Part shown: positions 1 to 6,696 of the stretch, piece by piece
Numbering within the stretch: position 1 is the stretch's first letter
Layout: every line of letters begins with the position of its first letter
Source: an uncultured Eubacteriales bacterium
GTDB lineage: Bacteria > Bacillota > Clostridia > Lachnospirales > Bianqueaceae
Assembly: GCA_902782895.1 (NCBI GenBank)
Contig: CACZPA010000171.1
Coordinates: 1-20,104 of the forward strand
Direction: 5' to 3'
Length of the DNA stretch: 20,104 nt
Position numbers and translations under genes: made by a program
The notes under the pieces: generated by a model
The model's input: the letters and a program-made list of their open reading frames with translations, nothing else
What the model was told of the DNA's origin: nothing
Database searches by the model: none

Positions 1-759
1 CGGGAAGGCTTCAGTCCGGCGCATGTTCTGTCCCTGGCTCTCGGCATTGTCGTCGGCATCGGAGAAATCGCCTCTGCGGTCTATATTCTGGGACTTCCGG
101 ACTATCTCAACATCAACAACGCGGATCTCTGGATCCTGCTGCTTGCTTTTACGGTGTTCTATTTCAGCTTCCTCGTGCTGAGTTTTGTGATCTATACGGT
201 ATTCATCCAGATTATGCCCCATCGGATGAATTTCAACTATGTGATCATTCACGGCTGCGGTCTCCTGGACGGCGAGCGCATGACCAAGCTGCTTTCCAAC
301 AGAGTAGATAAGGCGATCGAAATCTACCGGAAATGCCGTACTAAGCCCTATATCATCCCGAGCGGCGGCCAGGGTGACGATGAAAAAATCAGCGAAGCGC
401 AGGCCATGAAAAATTATCTGCTGCAAAAGGGTGTTCCGGAGGATCACATCATTCTGGAGGACCATTCCACTACGACCCGGGAGAACCTGCTGAAATCAAA
501 AGCGATCATCGATGCCCGTAACGGGAAGAAGAAAACCGCTCTTGTCTCCAGCAACTACCATATCTACCGTTGTCTGCGCCTTGCCCGTGATCTCAAATTC
601 AAATGCACAGGTATCGGCGCTGATGTAGCGTTTTACTATTGGCCTTCGGCTTTGATTCGGGAATTCATCGCGATCTTTACGTCCAAACGTTTTCTGATCT
701 GGACGATTATCGGATATTTTCTGTTCATCTCACCGGTCCTGTACGCTTTCGCGCGATAA
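1..759 (+). CDS. DUF218/YdcF-like membrane protein, 5' end cut off by the window
   Basis: The frame is open from base 1, so the gene begins upstream of the window and 252 C-terminal residues are visible. Internal GTG/ATG codons near 154 fall inside a membrane helix and are not a credible start. Visible are two N-terminal hydrophobic segments (about residues 8-31 and 41-70 of the visible part), then a DUF218 (YdcF/SanA-like) domain. That domain has the hallmark pattern of a hydrophobic strand ending in HGCGLLDG, an NRVDKAIEIY helix, an IPSGGQG loop, the EAQAMKNYL helix, the STTTRENL segment and ALVSSNYHIYR. A final hydrophobic segment (FLIWTIIGYFLFISPVLYAF) lies at the C-terminus. Members of this family are envelope proteins of poorly defined biochemical role, some linked to cell-wall metabolism or vancomycin sensitivity (SanA). 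The gene converges with the cell-wall hydrolase gene. Family assignment is firm; the function is unknown. Confidence 0.85.
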   Translation, partial: REGFSPAHVLSLALGIVVGIGEIASAVYILGLPDYLNINNADLWILLLAFTVFYFSFLVLSFVIYTVFIQIMPHRMNFNYVIIHGCGLLDGERMTKLLSNRVDKAIEIYRKCRTKPYIIPSGGQGDDEKISEAQAMKNYLLQKGVPEDHIILEDHSTTTRENLLKSKAIIDARNGKKKTALVSSNYHIYRCLRLARDLKFKCTGIGADVAFYYWPSALIREFIAIFTSKRFLIWTIIGYFLFISPVLYAFAR

Positions 760-816
760 GATTATCCGGTCCAGTGGAATGTCCTCGTGAAACGTCACAA
801 TCGTCTTAGAGCATTA

Positions 817-852
817 AAAAAGCTCAGGAGAATTTCTCTTCCCGAGCTTTTT
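817..852. terminator. Bidirectional intrinsic terminator between two convergent genes
   Basis: AAAAAGCTC (817-825) pairs with GAGCTTTTT (844-852). After one mismatch the stem continues with GG/CC, and the loop is about 15 bases. T-runs flank it on both strands. It lies between the stop of the DUF218 gene (759) and the stop of the CHAP gene (871), so it can end transcription from both sides. Confidence 0.8.
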
Positions 853-870
853 GTTTTGCTTTACAAATTA

Positions 871-2385
871 TCAGGCATTTGCCAGCGACTTCCAGGTCTG
901 CGGTCCGCAGTATCCATCAACCACCAGTCCGTGATCTCTCTGATAACTGGATACCGCCTGTCTTGTCTGTGCTCCAAAATAATTGTCGACCGGTCCCGCG
1001 GAATAACCGCGGTTATTGAGCAGTTTCTGCAGGGATCCAACGGAATTGTTAAAAGATCCGTAGGAGACGCCCGCCATCTTGGTGTAGTCGAAGCTTCCCT
1101 GCGTCTGTGCCGGCGCCGCGGTTGTAGTCGTGGTTGTCGTACCGGCTGTGGATGCTGCAGGCGCTGAAGTTGCAGTTGTTGCGGGCGCTGAGGTTGTGGA
1201 TCCGCCGTTCACACGCGTCGCAATAGCGCCCCAGGTCTTTCTTCCGCAATAACCGTCAACAACCAGTCCGTTCGCCTTCTGGAAGGACACAACCGCCGAA
1301 TAGGTCTGAGAGCCAAAATACCCGTCAGCCGGGCCGCACCAGTATCCGAACTGATTCAGGTATCCCTGCAGCAGTTTAACGGAATTATTGACATTGCCGT
1401 ATCTGACATCGGAAACTGTGCTGATATCCAGTACAGGCACCGCAACCACGGAAGAAGATGTTTCTGTCTTGGGCTCTTCTGCCTTCTTGGCATCCTCTGC
1501 AACCTTGGCCTCTTCTGCTTTCTTGGCATCCTCTGCAGCCTTGGCCTCTTCTGCCTTCTTGGCCTTCGCCGCTTCTTCCGCAGCCTTGGCAGCAGCTTCG
1601 TCACGGGCCTTGACCAGCTCATTGACTCTGCTCTGTACGGTATCGTAGTCATAACCGGCTGCTGTCAGCATGACTCTGCGCTCCTCATTCGCGCTCCATT
1701 TACCGTCCAGAACTTCCTGAGCGATCTCATCGACGCTCTTTAGGGTTGCCTTGGACTCTTCGGCCTTTGGCTCCTCGGTTTTGGACTCTTCTGCCTTGGC
1801 TTCTTCGGCCTTGGGCTCCTCAGCAGTCTCTGCGGCGGCAGCTTCGTCTGCGGAAACCGCGTCCGAAAGCGGATAGATAAATCCCCGGAATCTCAGATTC
1901 CCATAATAGCCGGAGCCGTCCGCGTTGATCGTCGCGGTGCGGAAACGTACTCCGCTCCAGGAGGACTCGGAAATCACGATCGTTCCGTCCCCGTTGATCT
2001 GCTCAACTACCGCAACATGTCCGTAGGAAACGCTCCACTGATCCCAGCAGGCGACGGCGCCAAGCTTCGGCGTGCTGCCGTAGGAATACCAGCCATTGTT
2101 CAGATTATCGGACCACCAGTAGCCGGCGCCCTGAAGACTCAGCTTCGGCCGGGAACCGAGATACTCATATACCCGGCCGTAAGCATACGCGGTACAGTTC
2201 GGCATTCCATAGCCGCTTTCATAGTAAGGATTCTTATTGCTGTAATAATACCCATTGTCATATCCCGGCGCGGACAAACGCGGACTGTACACCGTCGAAG
2301 CCTGCGCTTTGAGATTCGGTATCAGGCCCATGATCAGACAGACCACGAGAACCACGGAAAAAAGCTTTCTCTTCAAAATAACCAT
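871..2385 (-). CDS. Secreted cell-wall hydrolase: CHAP domain, CW_7 module, two PG_binding_1 modules
   Basis: The protein has 504 residues. A signal peptide is visible (KRK, then a hydrophobic core, with likely cleavage after AQA at residue 29). Residues about 50-172 form a CHAP (NlpC/P60-like) amidase/endopeptidase domain. The nucleophile is probably Cys64 in NCTAYAYGR and the base His123 in YGHVAVVEQ, so it should cleave peptidoglycan peptide bonds. A Glu/Lys/Ala-rich linker follows. Residues about 217-258 (VDEIAQEVLDGKW, AAGYDYDTVQSRVNEL) match the CW_7 (Cpl-7) wall-binding repeat. A second charged AEE/AKK linker carries DNA repeats, and then two PG_binding_1 domains (about 330-388 and 443-502) are separated by a Thr/Ala/Ser linker. 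Both binding domains end in GLVVDGYCG..TW. The start is set by AAAGGAG just upstream of the ATG. The gene is monocistronic with a consensus promoter. The likely role is wall remodelling or daughter-cell separation; the exact bond cleaved is not shown by the sequence. Confidence 0.92.
   Translation of the reverse strand: MVILKRKLFSVVLVVCLIMGLIPNLKAQASTVYSPRLSAPGYDNGYYYSNKNPYYESGYGMPNCTAYAYGRVYEYLGSRPKLSLQGAGYWWSDNLNNGWYSYGSTPKLGAVACWDQWSVSYGHVAVVEQINGDGTIVISESSWSGVRFRTATINADGSGYYGNLRFRGFIYPLSDAVSADEAAAAETAEEPKAEEAKAEESKTEEPKAEESKATLKSVDEIAQEVLDGKWSANEERRVMLTAAGYDYDTVQSRVNELVKARDEAAAKAAEEAAKAKKAEEAKAAEDAKKAEEAKVAEDAKKAEEPKTETSSSVVAVPVLDISTVSDVRYGNVNNSVKLLQGYLNQFGYWCGPADGYFGSQTYSAVVSFQKANGLVVDGYCGRKTWGAIATRVNGGSTTSAPATTATSAPAASTAGTTTTTTTAAPAQTQGSFDYTKMAGVSYGSFNNSVGSLQKLLNNRGYSAGPVDNYFGAQTRQAVSSYQRDHGLVVDGYCGPQTWKSLANA
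1475..1564. repeat. In-frame 36-bp tandem repeat, about 2.5 copies, in the hydrolase linker
   Basis: Copies lie at 1475-1510, 1511-1546 and (partial) 1547-1564. The full copies differ at only two positions. Each unit encodes twelve residues of a charged Ala/Glu/Lys linker (AKxAEDAKKAEE). Such repeats change copy number easily and would alter linker length without breaking the frame. Confidence 0.85.
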
Positions 2386-2416
2386 CCTGCTCCTTTTTCT
2401 GTAAGATACGTCGGAT

Positions 2417-2445
2417 ATTATATCTTCTCATTTCATCGTTGTCAA
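2417..2445 (-). promoter_or_regulatory. Consensus sigma-A promoter of the CHAP hydrolase gene
   Basis: On the minus strand TTGACA (2440-2445) and TATAAT (2417-2422) are separated by exactly 17 bases, a perfect match to the housekeeping consensus. Transcription should start near 2410, giving a leader of about 25 nt that carries the AAAGGAG ribosome binding site. Confidence 0.9.
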
Positions 2446-2472
2446 TACATTTTTAATACTTTTGGTAATTTC

Positions 2473-2489
2473 TTAACTAATTTGTAACA
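2473..2489 (-). promoter_or_regulatory. Candidate WalR (YycF)-type direct repeat upstream of the hydrolase promoter
   Basis: On the minus strand TGTTAC, five bases, then AGTTAA is an 11-of-12 match to the TGTWAH-N5-TGTWAH box known for WalR, the essential regulator of wall hydrolases in Firmicutes. It sits 27 bp upstream of the -35. One mismatch and the AT-rich setting make chance a real alternative. Confidence 0.35.
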
Positions 2490-2529
2490 TTTTGAAATTC
2501 AAAAATAATTTTCTTTTCTTTCGGATTCC

Positions 2530-2558
2530 TTGAATCGGTCGAAAGAATATGATAAAAT
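2530..2558 (+). promoter_or_regulatory. Sigma-A promoter of the isomerase-oxidoreductase operon
   Basis: TTGAAT (2530-2535), a 17-base spacer and TAAAAT (2553-2558), with a TGA extension in front of the -10 (extended -10 type). The predicted start is near 2565, leaving a leader of about 38 nt with AAAGGAGG before the ATG at 2603. The rest of the 2386-2602 intergenic region is AT-rich and holds only this promoter and the divergent one. Confidence 0.85.
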
Positions 2559-2602
2559 AGCGACAGTTATACCGAACCATTAAAACTAAAGGAGGTCTTT
2601 AT

Positions 2603-3421
2603 ATGCTGCCAGTCGGACTGCAGTTATACTCTCTCAGGGAGCAGGCTACGGCGGATCTTGAAGGAACACTGAAGAAGATTCATGAAATGGGATATGCCGG
2701 CATCGAATTTGCCGGACTGTACGGCCATAGCCCGGAAGAAGTTAAAGAACTGCTTGCAAAATACGATCTGAAGCCGGTTTCCGCGCATATCAGCATCAAT
2801 GAATTTCTGGGGGATATTCCCGGAACGGTTGACGCGTATAAGGCGATCGGCTGTCTGTATGCCGCGATTCCGTGGCTTGACGAGCCAAGACGTCCCGGCC
2901 ATGAGAAATGGGACGAGACCTTGGAGCAGATCCGTCAGATCGCAGAGGAATGCAGGAAACAGGGTCTGACCTTAATGTATCACAATCACGATTTCGAGTT
3001 TGAGAAGCTGGACGGAGAATATGCTCTGGACCGTCTGTACACGACCATCCCGGCCGATCTGCTGCAGACGGAATTCGACACCTGCTGGGTGCATTTTGCG
3101 GGCGAAGATCCTGTTAAATATCTTCACAAATACGCGGGCCGCTGCCCCATCGTCCACCTGAAGGACTATTACGCGACCGGTGAGAAGGCAGATCCCGCCT
3201 ATGATCTGATCGGACAGGCCCCCCAGGCGAAGCGCGACCGTTCCAATTTTGAATTCCGGACACTCGGCCAGGGACTCGTTCCCGTCGATGCTGTCGCGAA
3301 AGCATCTGTAGAAGCCGGCGCCAAGTGGCTGATCGTCGAGCTCGACAGCGCGCCGTCCGGTATGACCAGCGAAGAATCTGTCCGCGAGAGCCGCAGATAT
3401 CTTGCTTCCCTTGGTTATTGA
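2603..3421 (+). CDS. Sugar phosphate isomerase/epimerase (xylose-isomerase-like TIM barrel)
   Basis: The protein has 272 residues, the usual size for this family (AP_endonuc_2 / IolE-like). Visible family features are the start strand GLQLYSLR, EMGYAGIEFAGLYG, the HNHDFEF strand near residue 130, EFDTCWVHFAG (Asp ligand), PIVHLKDY (His ligand) and the late LIVELDS (Glu ligand), which together form the expected divalent-metal site. Members interconvert or dehydrate sugars and inositols. Some act on 3-keto sugars made by a partner Gfo/Idh/MocA dehydrogenase, as in the E. coli ycj cluster and inositol catabolism. The next gene is such a dehydrogenase, 42 bp downstream, so the two probably act on one substrate. 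That substrate cannot be read from the sequence. The start is supported by AAAGGAGG seven bases upstream of the ATG. Confidence 0.9.
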   Translation: MLPVGLQLYSLREQATADLEGTLKKIHEMGYAGIEFAGLYGHSPEEVKELLAKYDLKPVSAHISINEFLGDIPGTVDAYKAIGCLYAAIPWLDEPRRPGHEKWDETLEQIRQIAEECRKQGLTLMYHNHDFEFEKLDGEYALDRLYTTIPADLLQTEFDTCWVHFAGEDPVKYLHKYAGRCPIVHLKDYYATGEKADPAYDLIGQAPQAKRDRSNFEFRTLGQGLVPVDAVAKASVEAGAKWLIVELDSAPSGMTSEESVRESRRYLASLGY

Positions 3422-3463
3422 TCAGTAATTCATAAATACATATTTATAGGAGGATTTAGTATT

Positions 3464-4621
3464 ATGGCTGATATTCTGGATCGTTTTGAGTCGGATGACC
3501 ATTCCGAACAAGCCGTTACGGCAGGCCCCAAGCTGCGGGTCGGCATCATTGGCTGCGGATGGATCGCAGAGGCACACATTCTTGGCTACAAGAAGCTGCC
3601 CAATGTGGAAATCGTCGCTGCCTGCGACCTGATTCCCGGCAAGGCGGAAGCGCTTTTCAAGAAATGCGGCATTACGTCCGGTGTCAATTTCTACCCCAAC
3701 GACGAGGCGATGATCGCCGCTGAAAAGCTCGACCTCGTCAGCGTCTGCACCTACAACCGCGCACACGCGTCCTGTACGATTCACGCGCTGGACGCCGGAA
3801 TCAATGTTCTGTGCGAAAAGCCGATGTGCGTAACGCTTGATGAGGCCGTTGAGATGCGCAAAGCCGAGAAGAGAAGCGGGAAGCTGCTTACGATCGGTTT
3901 CCAGCCGCGTTATGATCTCAACATGAAAGAGATCAAGAAGATCGTTCAGTCCGGTGTTCTGGGCAAGGTTTACTACATCCAGACCGGCGGCGGCCGCCGT
4001 CGCGGTATCCCGACCCCGTACGGAACTTCTTTCATTCAGGATGAGACGGCCGGTATCGGCGCGATGGGCGACATCGGCTGCTACAGCCTCGATATGGTCC
4101 TCAACGCGATCGGTTATCCCAAGCCGCTGACCGTTACGGGCTTCAAGTCCGATTATTTCGGCAAGCGTCCGGACAACTATCCGACACATCCCGAATACGC
4201 GGACGTTTTCAATGTAGATGATTTCGCCGCCGCGTTTATCCGTCTGGAGGGCGGAATCGTCCTTGACTTCCGTATCGCGTGGGCGATGAATATCGACAGC
4301 CCGGGAGATACGATTATTCTCGGTACCGAAGGCGGTCTGCGCATTCCGGCTACACGTGACTGGAACGGAACGACCGGCGGACCGATGCTGCTGTATCATG
4401 AGATCGCCGGTGAGCAGGTCATCACAGAGATTCCTCTGCTGAAGAATCCTTTTGAGAGCTGCTTCGATGAAAAGCTGCGCGACACCGTGGACTGTGTGAT
4501 CAACAATCGTCCGGCTCCGGTTTCGACTTCCGAAATCATCATCAACCAGGCGATCATCGACGCGATCTTCCGCTCCGAGAGAGCCGGCCACGAAGTCACT
4601 GTCGAGATCCCCGAGGTCTGA
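3464..4621 (+). CDS. Gfo/Idh/MocA family NAD(P)-dependent sugar oxidoreductase
   Basis: The protein has 385 residues. After about 22 poorly conserved residues comes the Rossmann fold: VGIIGCGWIAEAH (residues 26-38, GxGxxA) with an acidic residue after the second strand (AACD). The family's EKP motif lies at 118-120 (NVLCEKPM), with Lys119 the expected catalytic/binding lysine. The C-terminal substrate domain carries GDIGCYSLD (about 203-211), the counterpart of the family's DxGxHxxD, with Tyr in place of the usual His. That variant is seen in part of the family. It probably oxidises or reduces a sugar, inositol or glycoside hydroxyl using NAD(P). It is the second gene of an operon with the isomerase (TAGGAGG at 3447-3453) and is followed by two terminators. 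No transporter or regulator sits next to the pair. Confidence 0.92.
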   Translation: MADILDRFESDDHSEQAVTAGPKLRVGIIGCGWIAEAHILGYKKLPNVEIVAACDLIPGKAEALFKKCGITSGVNFYPNDEAMIAAEKLDLVSVCTYNRAHASCTIHALDAGINVLCEKPMCVTLDEAVEMRKAEKRSGKLLTIGFQPRYDLNMKEIKKIVQSGVLGKVYYIQTGGGRRRGIPTPYGTSFIQDETAGIGAMGDIGCYSLDMVLNAIGYPKPLTVTGFKSDYFGKRPDNYPTHPEYADVFNVDDFAAAFIRLEGGIVLDFRIAWAMNIDSPGDTIILGTEGGLRIPATRDWNGTTGGPMLLYHEIAGEQVITEIPLLKNPFESCFDEKLRDTVDCVINNRPAPVSTSEIIINQAIIDAIFRSERAGHEVTVEIPEV

Positions 4622-4626
4622 TAAGC

Positions 4627-4665
4627 GGCCCCGAGGTTCAACGATCGTCTGATCGGCGGCCTTTT
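4627..4665 (+). terminator. Candidate first terminator after the oxidoreductase gene
   Basis: GGCCCCGA (4627-4634) pairs with TCGG-C-GGCC (4653-4661) with one bulged C, followed by TTTT. It starts five bases after the stop codon. The T-run is short, so it may be a partial terminator backed up by the stronger one downstream. Confidence 0.5.
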
Positions 4666-4704
4666 GATTGACCGAAGCAGGTTTCGGCGCATTCAAAGCA
4701 TAAC

Positions 4705-4749
4705 AAAAACGGCATGTTCTGCAATCTCCGCAGGGCATGCCGTTTTTTT
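4705..4749. terminator. Strong bidirectional intrinsic terminator
   Basis: An 18-bp stem (4705-4722 with 4730-4747, including two G-T wobbles) has a 7-base loop, an A-run on one side and seven Ts on the other. It separates the convergent oxidoreductase (stop 4621, plus) and RyR-protein gene (stop 4761, minus) and can serve both. Confidence 0.9.
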
Positions 4750-4760
4750 ATGCTTATGTA

Positions 4761-6635
4761 TTACTGTGGCTTATATCCGGCTTTATCCAGTGCTTTGACA
4801 AGCTCCGGTACGGCAAGGATATTGTCTCTGTCGCGCTGTTTATAATCGACTTCGCTGCCTGTTGCGCGGCTCTCCCGTTCACTGAGTTCATCCAGCTCCT
4901 CCCAGGGAATCAGACACCCATGCAGACCATGCTGATCGTCTTTTGTAATGCGGATCCTGCTCTGTACACCGGCTTCCGTCTCTTTACGGTACTGCTCTGC
5001 ACGGGATTGCCATACCTCATCCGGCATTTTGGAATACCCGTTGGCCCATTGGAAAGCGCACCAGCGCAGGTGCTCGGTTTTTGCCATGTTTTCCAGAAGC
5101 TCCGGCTCCAGCTCCCAGTTTCCGTCCTTAACATCGTCAAAGGATCTGCCGGCGATTTTAAGATAGGCTTCCATAAAGTCAGCGCTGGCACGGCTGGACA
5201 TGCGGGAAAACCCGGGACACTCCGCCCAGTTCTCATCCGGCGTCTTGTCGTTGCGGCAATACGAATGGTTGATGATCTTAGCCGTCCGGTCCAGACTGTC
5301 GTTAGACAGAATCTCTTCTTTATAGATATTGCTGACTTCCATCGACTCGTTCTCGCCCTTCCAGTACGAAAGCTGGCCTCTGTGCAGAATCAGCATATCC
5401 GGGCTATAATCCTCATGCACGAACAGATAATCATAGGTCTGCAGAATCTCCCTGTTCAGAACCGCGTCTCCGGTTGAAACGATAATCTGCTGCAGGTCTT
5501 TGCCGTGCTGTCTCAGATAGGCCGAAGCCTCCGCCGACCGCCCGTCTGCTGCGTGCATTTCAATATCATACTGTTCAAACATCTCTCTGTGCGCTTCCCG
5601 GAAGGGTCCGCTCGCGCACTCGCAATCCGGCGCGAAAACGGCGGCATGAAAATGTCCGCCCTCAAATTGTCCGTTAGCTACAAGATTGGTCAGGGCCGCC
5701 TGCCCGGTCTCTCCGAATCCGACGATCATAACGCGAAAATCGTTCTTCGCAAGGCCCTTTTCGTCAAAGGAAACGTATTTATACGGCGGAAAAGCCTGCA
5801 ACAACAGTCTGGCGTTCATGGACGGAATATCGAAGATATGGAGACTTCCGTACCCATAGGGACTGTCCGTTTCGAACAGTCCGCCGTAATCCGGTTCATA
5901 AGCAAGGCACACCAAAGAAGCCTGTGATTTGAGGATCTGATCCTTCTCCAAAGCCTTTTGTATCTTTCTGGCATAGCTGAGATTCTTCATCGGATCCGGA
6001 TCCAATGCGTACAGATTCACTTTTTTGGTACCGGGCTGCACACCGATCCTCTTCAGGAAGCCGGATGAGACATTCATCGCTGCTGTGTCAGAGCGATGCA
6101 CGCAGTCATATCTTTCAACGGTCTTCGCAGCGTTACCGCCTACAAAAAGGACCATTCTGCGGCTGTTCCTGTCCAGCAGATGGTATCCGAACGCAAGTGC
6201 GTCCTCTCCTGTCCCATAAACAATATCCAGCTCACGGTTTTTCATCAGGAACATCTTCAGCCGTGTCAAAGTACTGCGTCCGAATACGGAAATCGCAGCA
6301 CTTGCCGTCGCGAAGAGGCCCAGCAGCTGGATCAGCCAATGAACGATCTGCCATCCCATCTGTTCAAAGGGGTGGACCGACGAGATCACGGCCAGCTCAT
6401 CTTTGCCTACAAAAACGCCTATCACCGCATAAACGGTCCTGATAACGGCAAGCAGCGGATTAGTCATCAGGTGTGAGAAGGCATATCCATACAGCAGGAT
6501 GCCTCCGATCGAAGTGATCGTCGCCGCGATGGTCGCCAGCTTGGAGAAACCACGCGGTTTTCTGGTCATGAACACGATCGCGGCAATGACAACAGCTGCA
6601 GCGATCAGTGTTACGGTGATATAGTTGATTTCCAT
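4761..6635 (-). CDS. Channel-like membrane protein with two Rossmann-type domains and a C-terminal RyR domain
   Basis: The protein has 624 residues. About four hydrophobic segments occupy residues 3-23, 34-57, 60-77 and 95-118. The first soluble part (about 135-275) opens with IVYGTGEDALAFGYHLL, a GxGxxA nucleotide-binding turn. A second Rossmann domain (about 300-405) opens with VMIVGFGETGQAAL (GxGxxG), resembling TrkA-N/RCK modules. Residues about 490-624 resemble the RyR (ryanodine receptor) domain: MAKTEHLRWCAFQWANGY, then HGCLIPWEEL, then DRDNILAVPELVKALDKAGY. The order, helices then tandem Rossmann then ligand module, suggests a ligand-gated membrane effector. However, I see no potassium selectivity filter (GYG), so 'channel' is inference. 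It is the last gene of the cluster, 61 bp after the TIR-LRR gene, with CAGGAG before its ATG. Specific function is unknown. Confidence 0.82.
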   Translation of the reverse strand: MEINYITVTLIAAAVVIAAIVFMTRKPRGFSKLATIAATITSIGGILLYGYAFSHLMTNPLLAVIRTVYAVIGVFVGKDELAVISSVHPFEQMGWQIVHWLIQLLGLFATASAAISVFGRSTLTRLKMFLMKNRELDIVYGTGEDALAFGYHLLDRNSRRMVLFVGGNAAKTVERYDCVHRSDTAAMNVSSGFLKRIGVQPGTKKVNLYALDPDPMKNLSYARKIQKALEKDQILKSQASLVCLAYEPDYGGLFETDSPYGYGSLHIFDIPSMNARLLLQAFPPYKYVSFDEKGLAKNDFRVMIVGFGETGQAALTNLVANGQFEGGHFHAAVFAPDCECASGPFREAHREMFEQYDIEMHAADGRSAEASAYLRQHGKDLQQIIVSTGDAVLNREILQTYDYLFVHEDYSPDMLILHRGQLSYWKGENESMEVSNIYKEEILSNDSLDRTAKIINHSYCRNDKTPDENWAECPGFSRMSSRASADFMEAYLKIAGRSFDDVKDGNWELEPELLENMAKTEHLRWCAFQWANGYSKMPDEVWQSRAEQYRKETEAGVQSRIRITKDDQHGLHGCLIPWEELDELSERESRATGSEVDYKQRDRDNILAVPELVKALDKAGYKPQ

Positions 6636-6663
6636 AATGATCTCCTGTCCGTACGATAAGGTA

Positions 6664-6687
6664 ACGGCTTCTTCTGAACCGAGCCGT
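6664..6687 (-). other. Intercistronic stem-loop between the TIR-LRR and RyR genes
   Basis: ACGGCT (6682-6687, minus strand) pairs with AGCCGT (6664-6669) across a 12-base loop. No T-run follows, so it does not look like a terminator. It could protect or segment the mRNA. Confidence 0.35.
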
Positions 6688-6696
6688 CAGATATGC

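Noticed and set aside
787..1167. 126-codon plus-strand frame starting in the terminator after the DUF218 gene
   Set aside because: It contains the terminator hairpin and then runs antisense to the PG-binding modules; its Cys/Arg-rich end is a product of the Thr/Ala linker read backwards.
2603..4621. C-glycoside deglycosylation operon
   Set aside because: The isomerase-like and oxidoreductase families are shared with such operons, but the small second subunit and other operon genes are absent, so the specific call is unsupported.
3422..4738. 438-codon open frame on the minus strand opposite the oxidoreductase
   Set aside because: It is antisense to a clear Gfo/Idh/MocA gene, runs into the terminator, and shows no recognisable domain.
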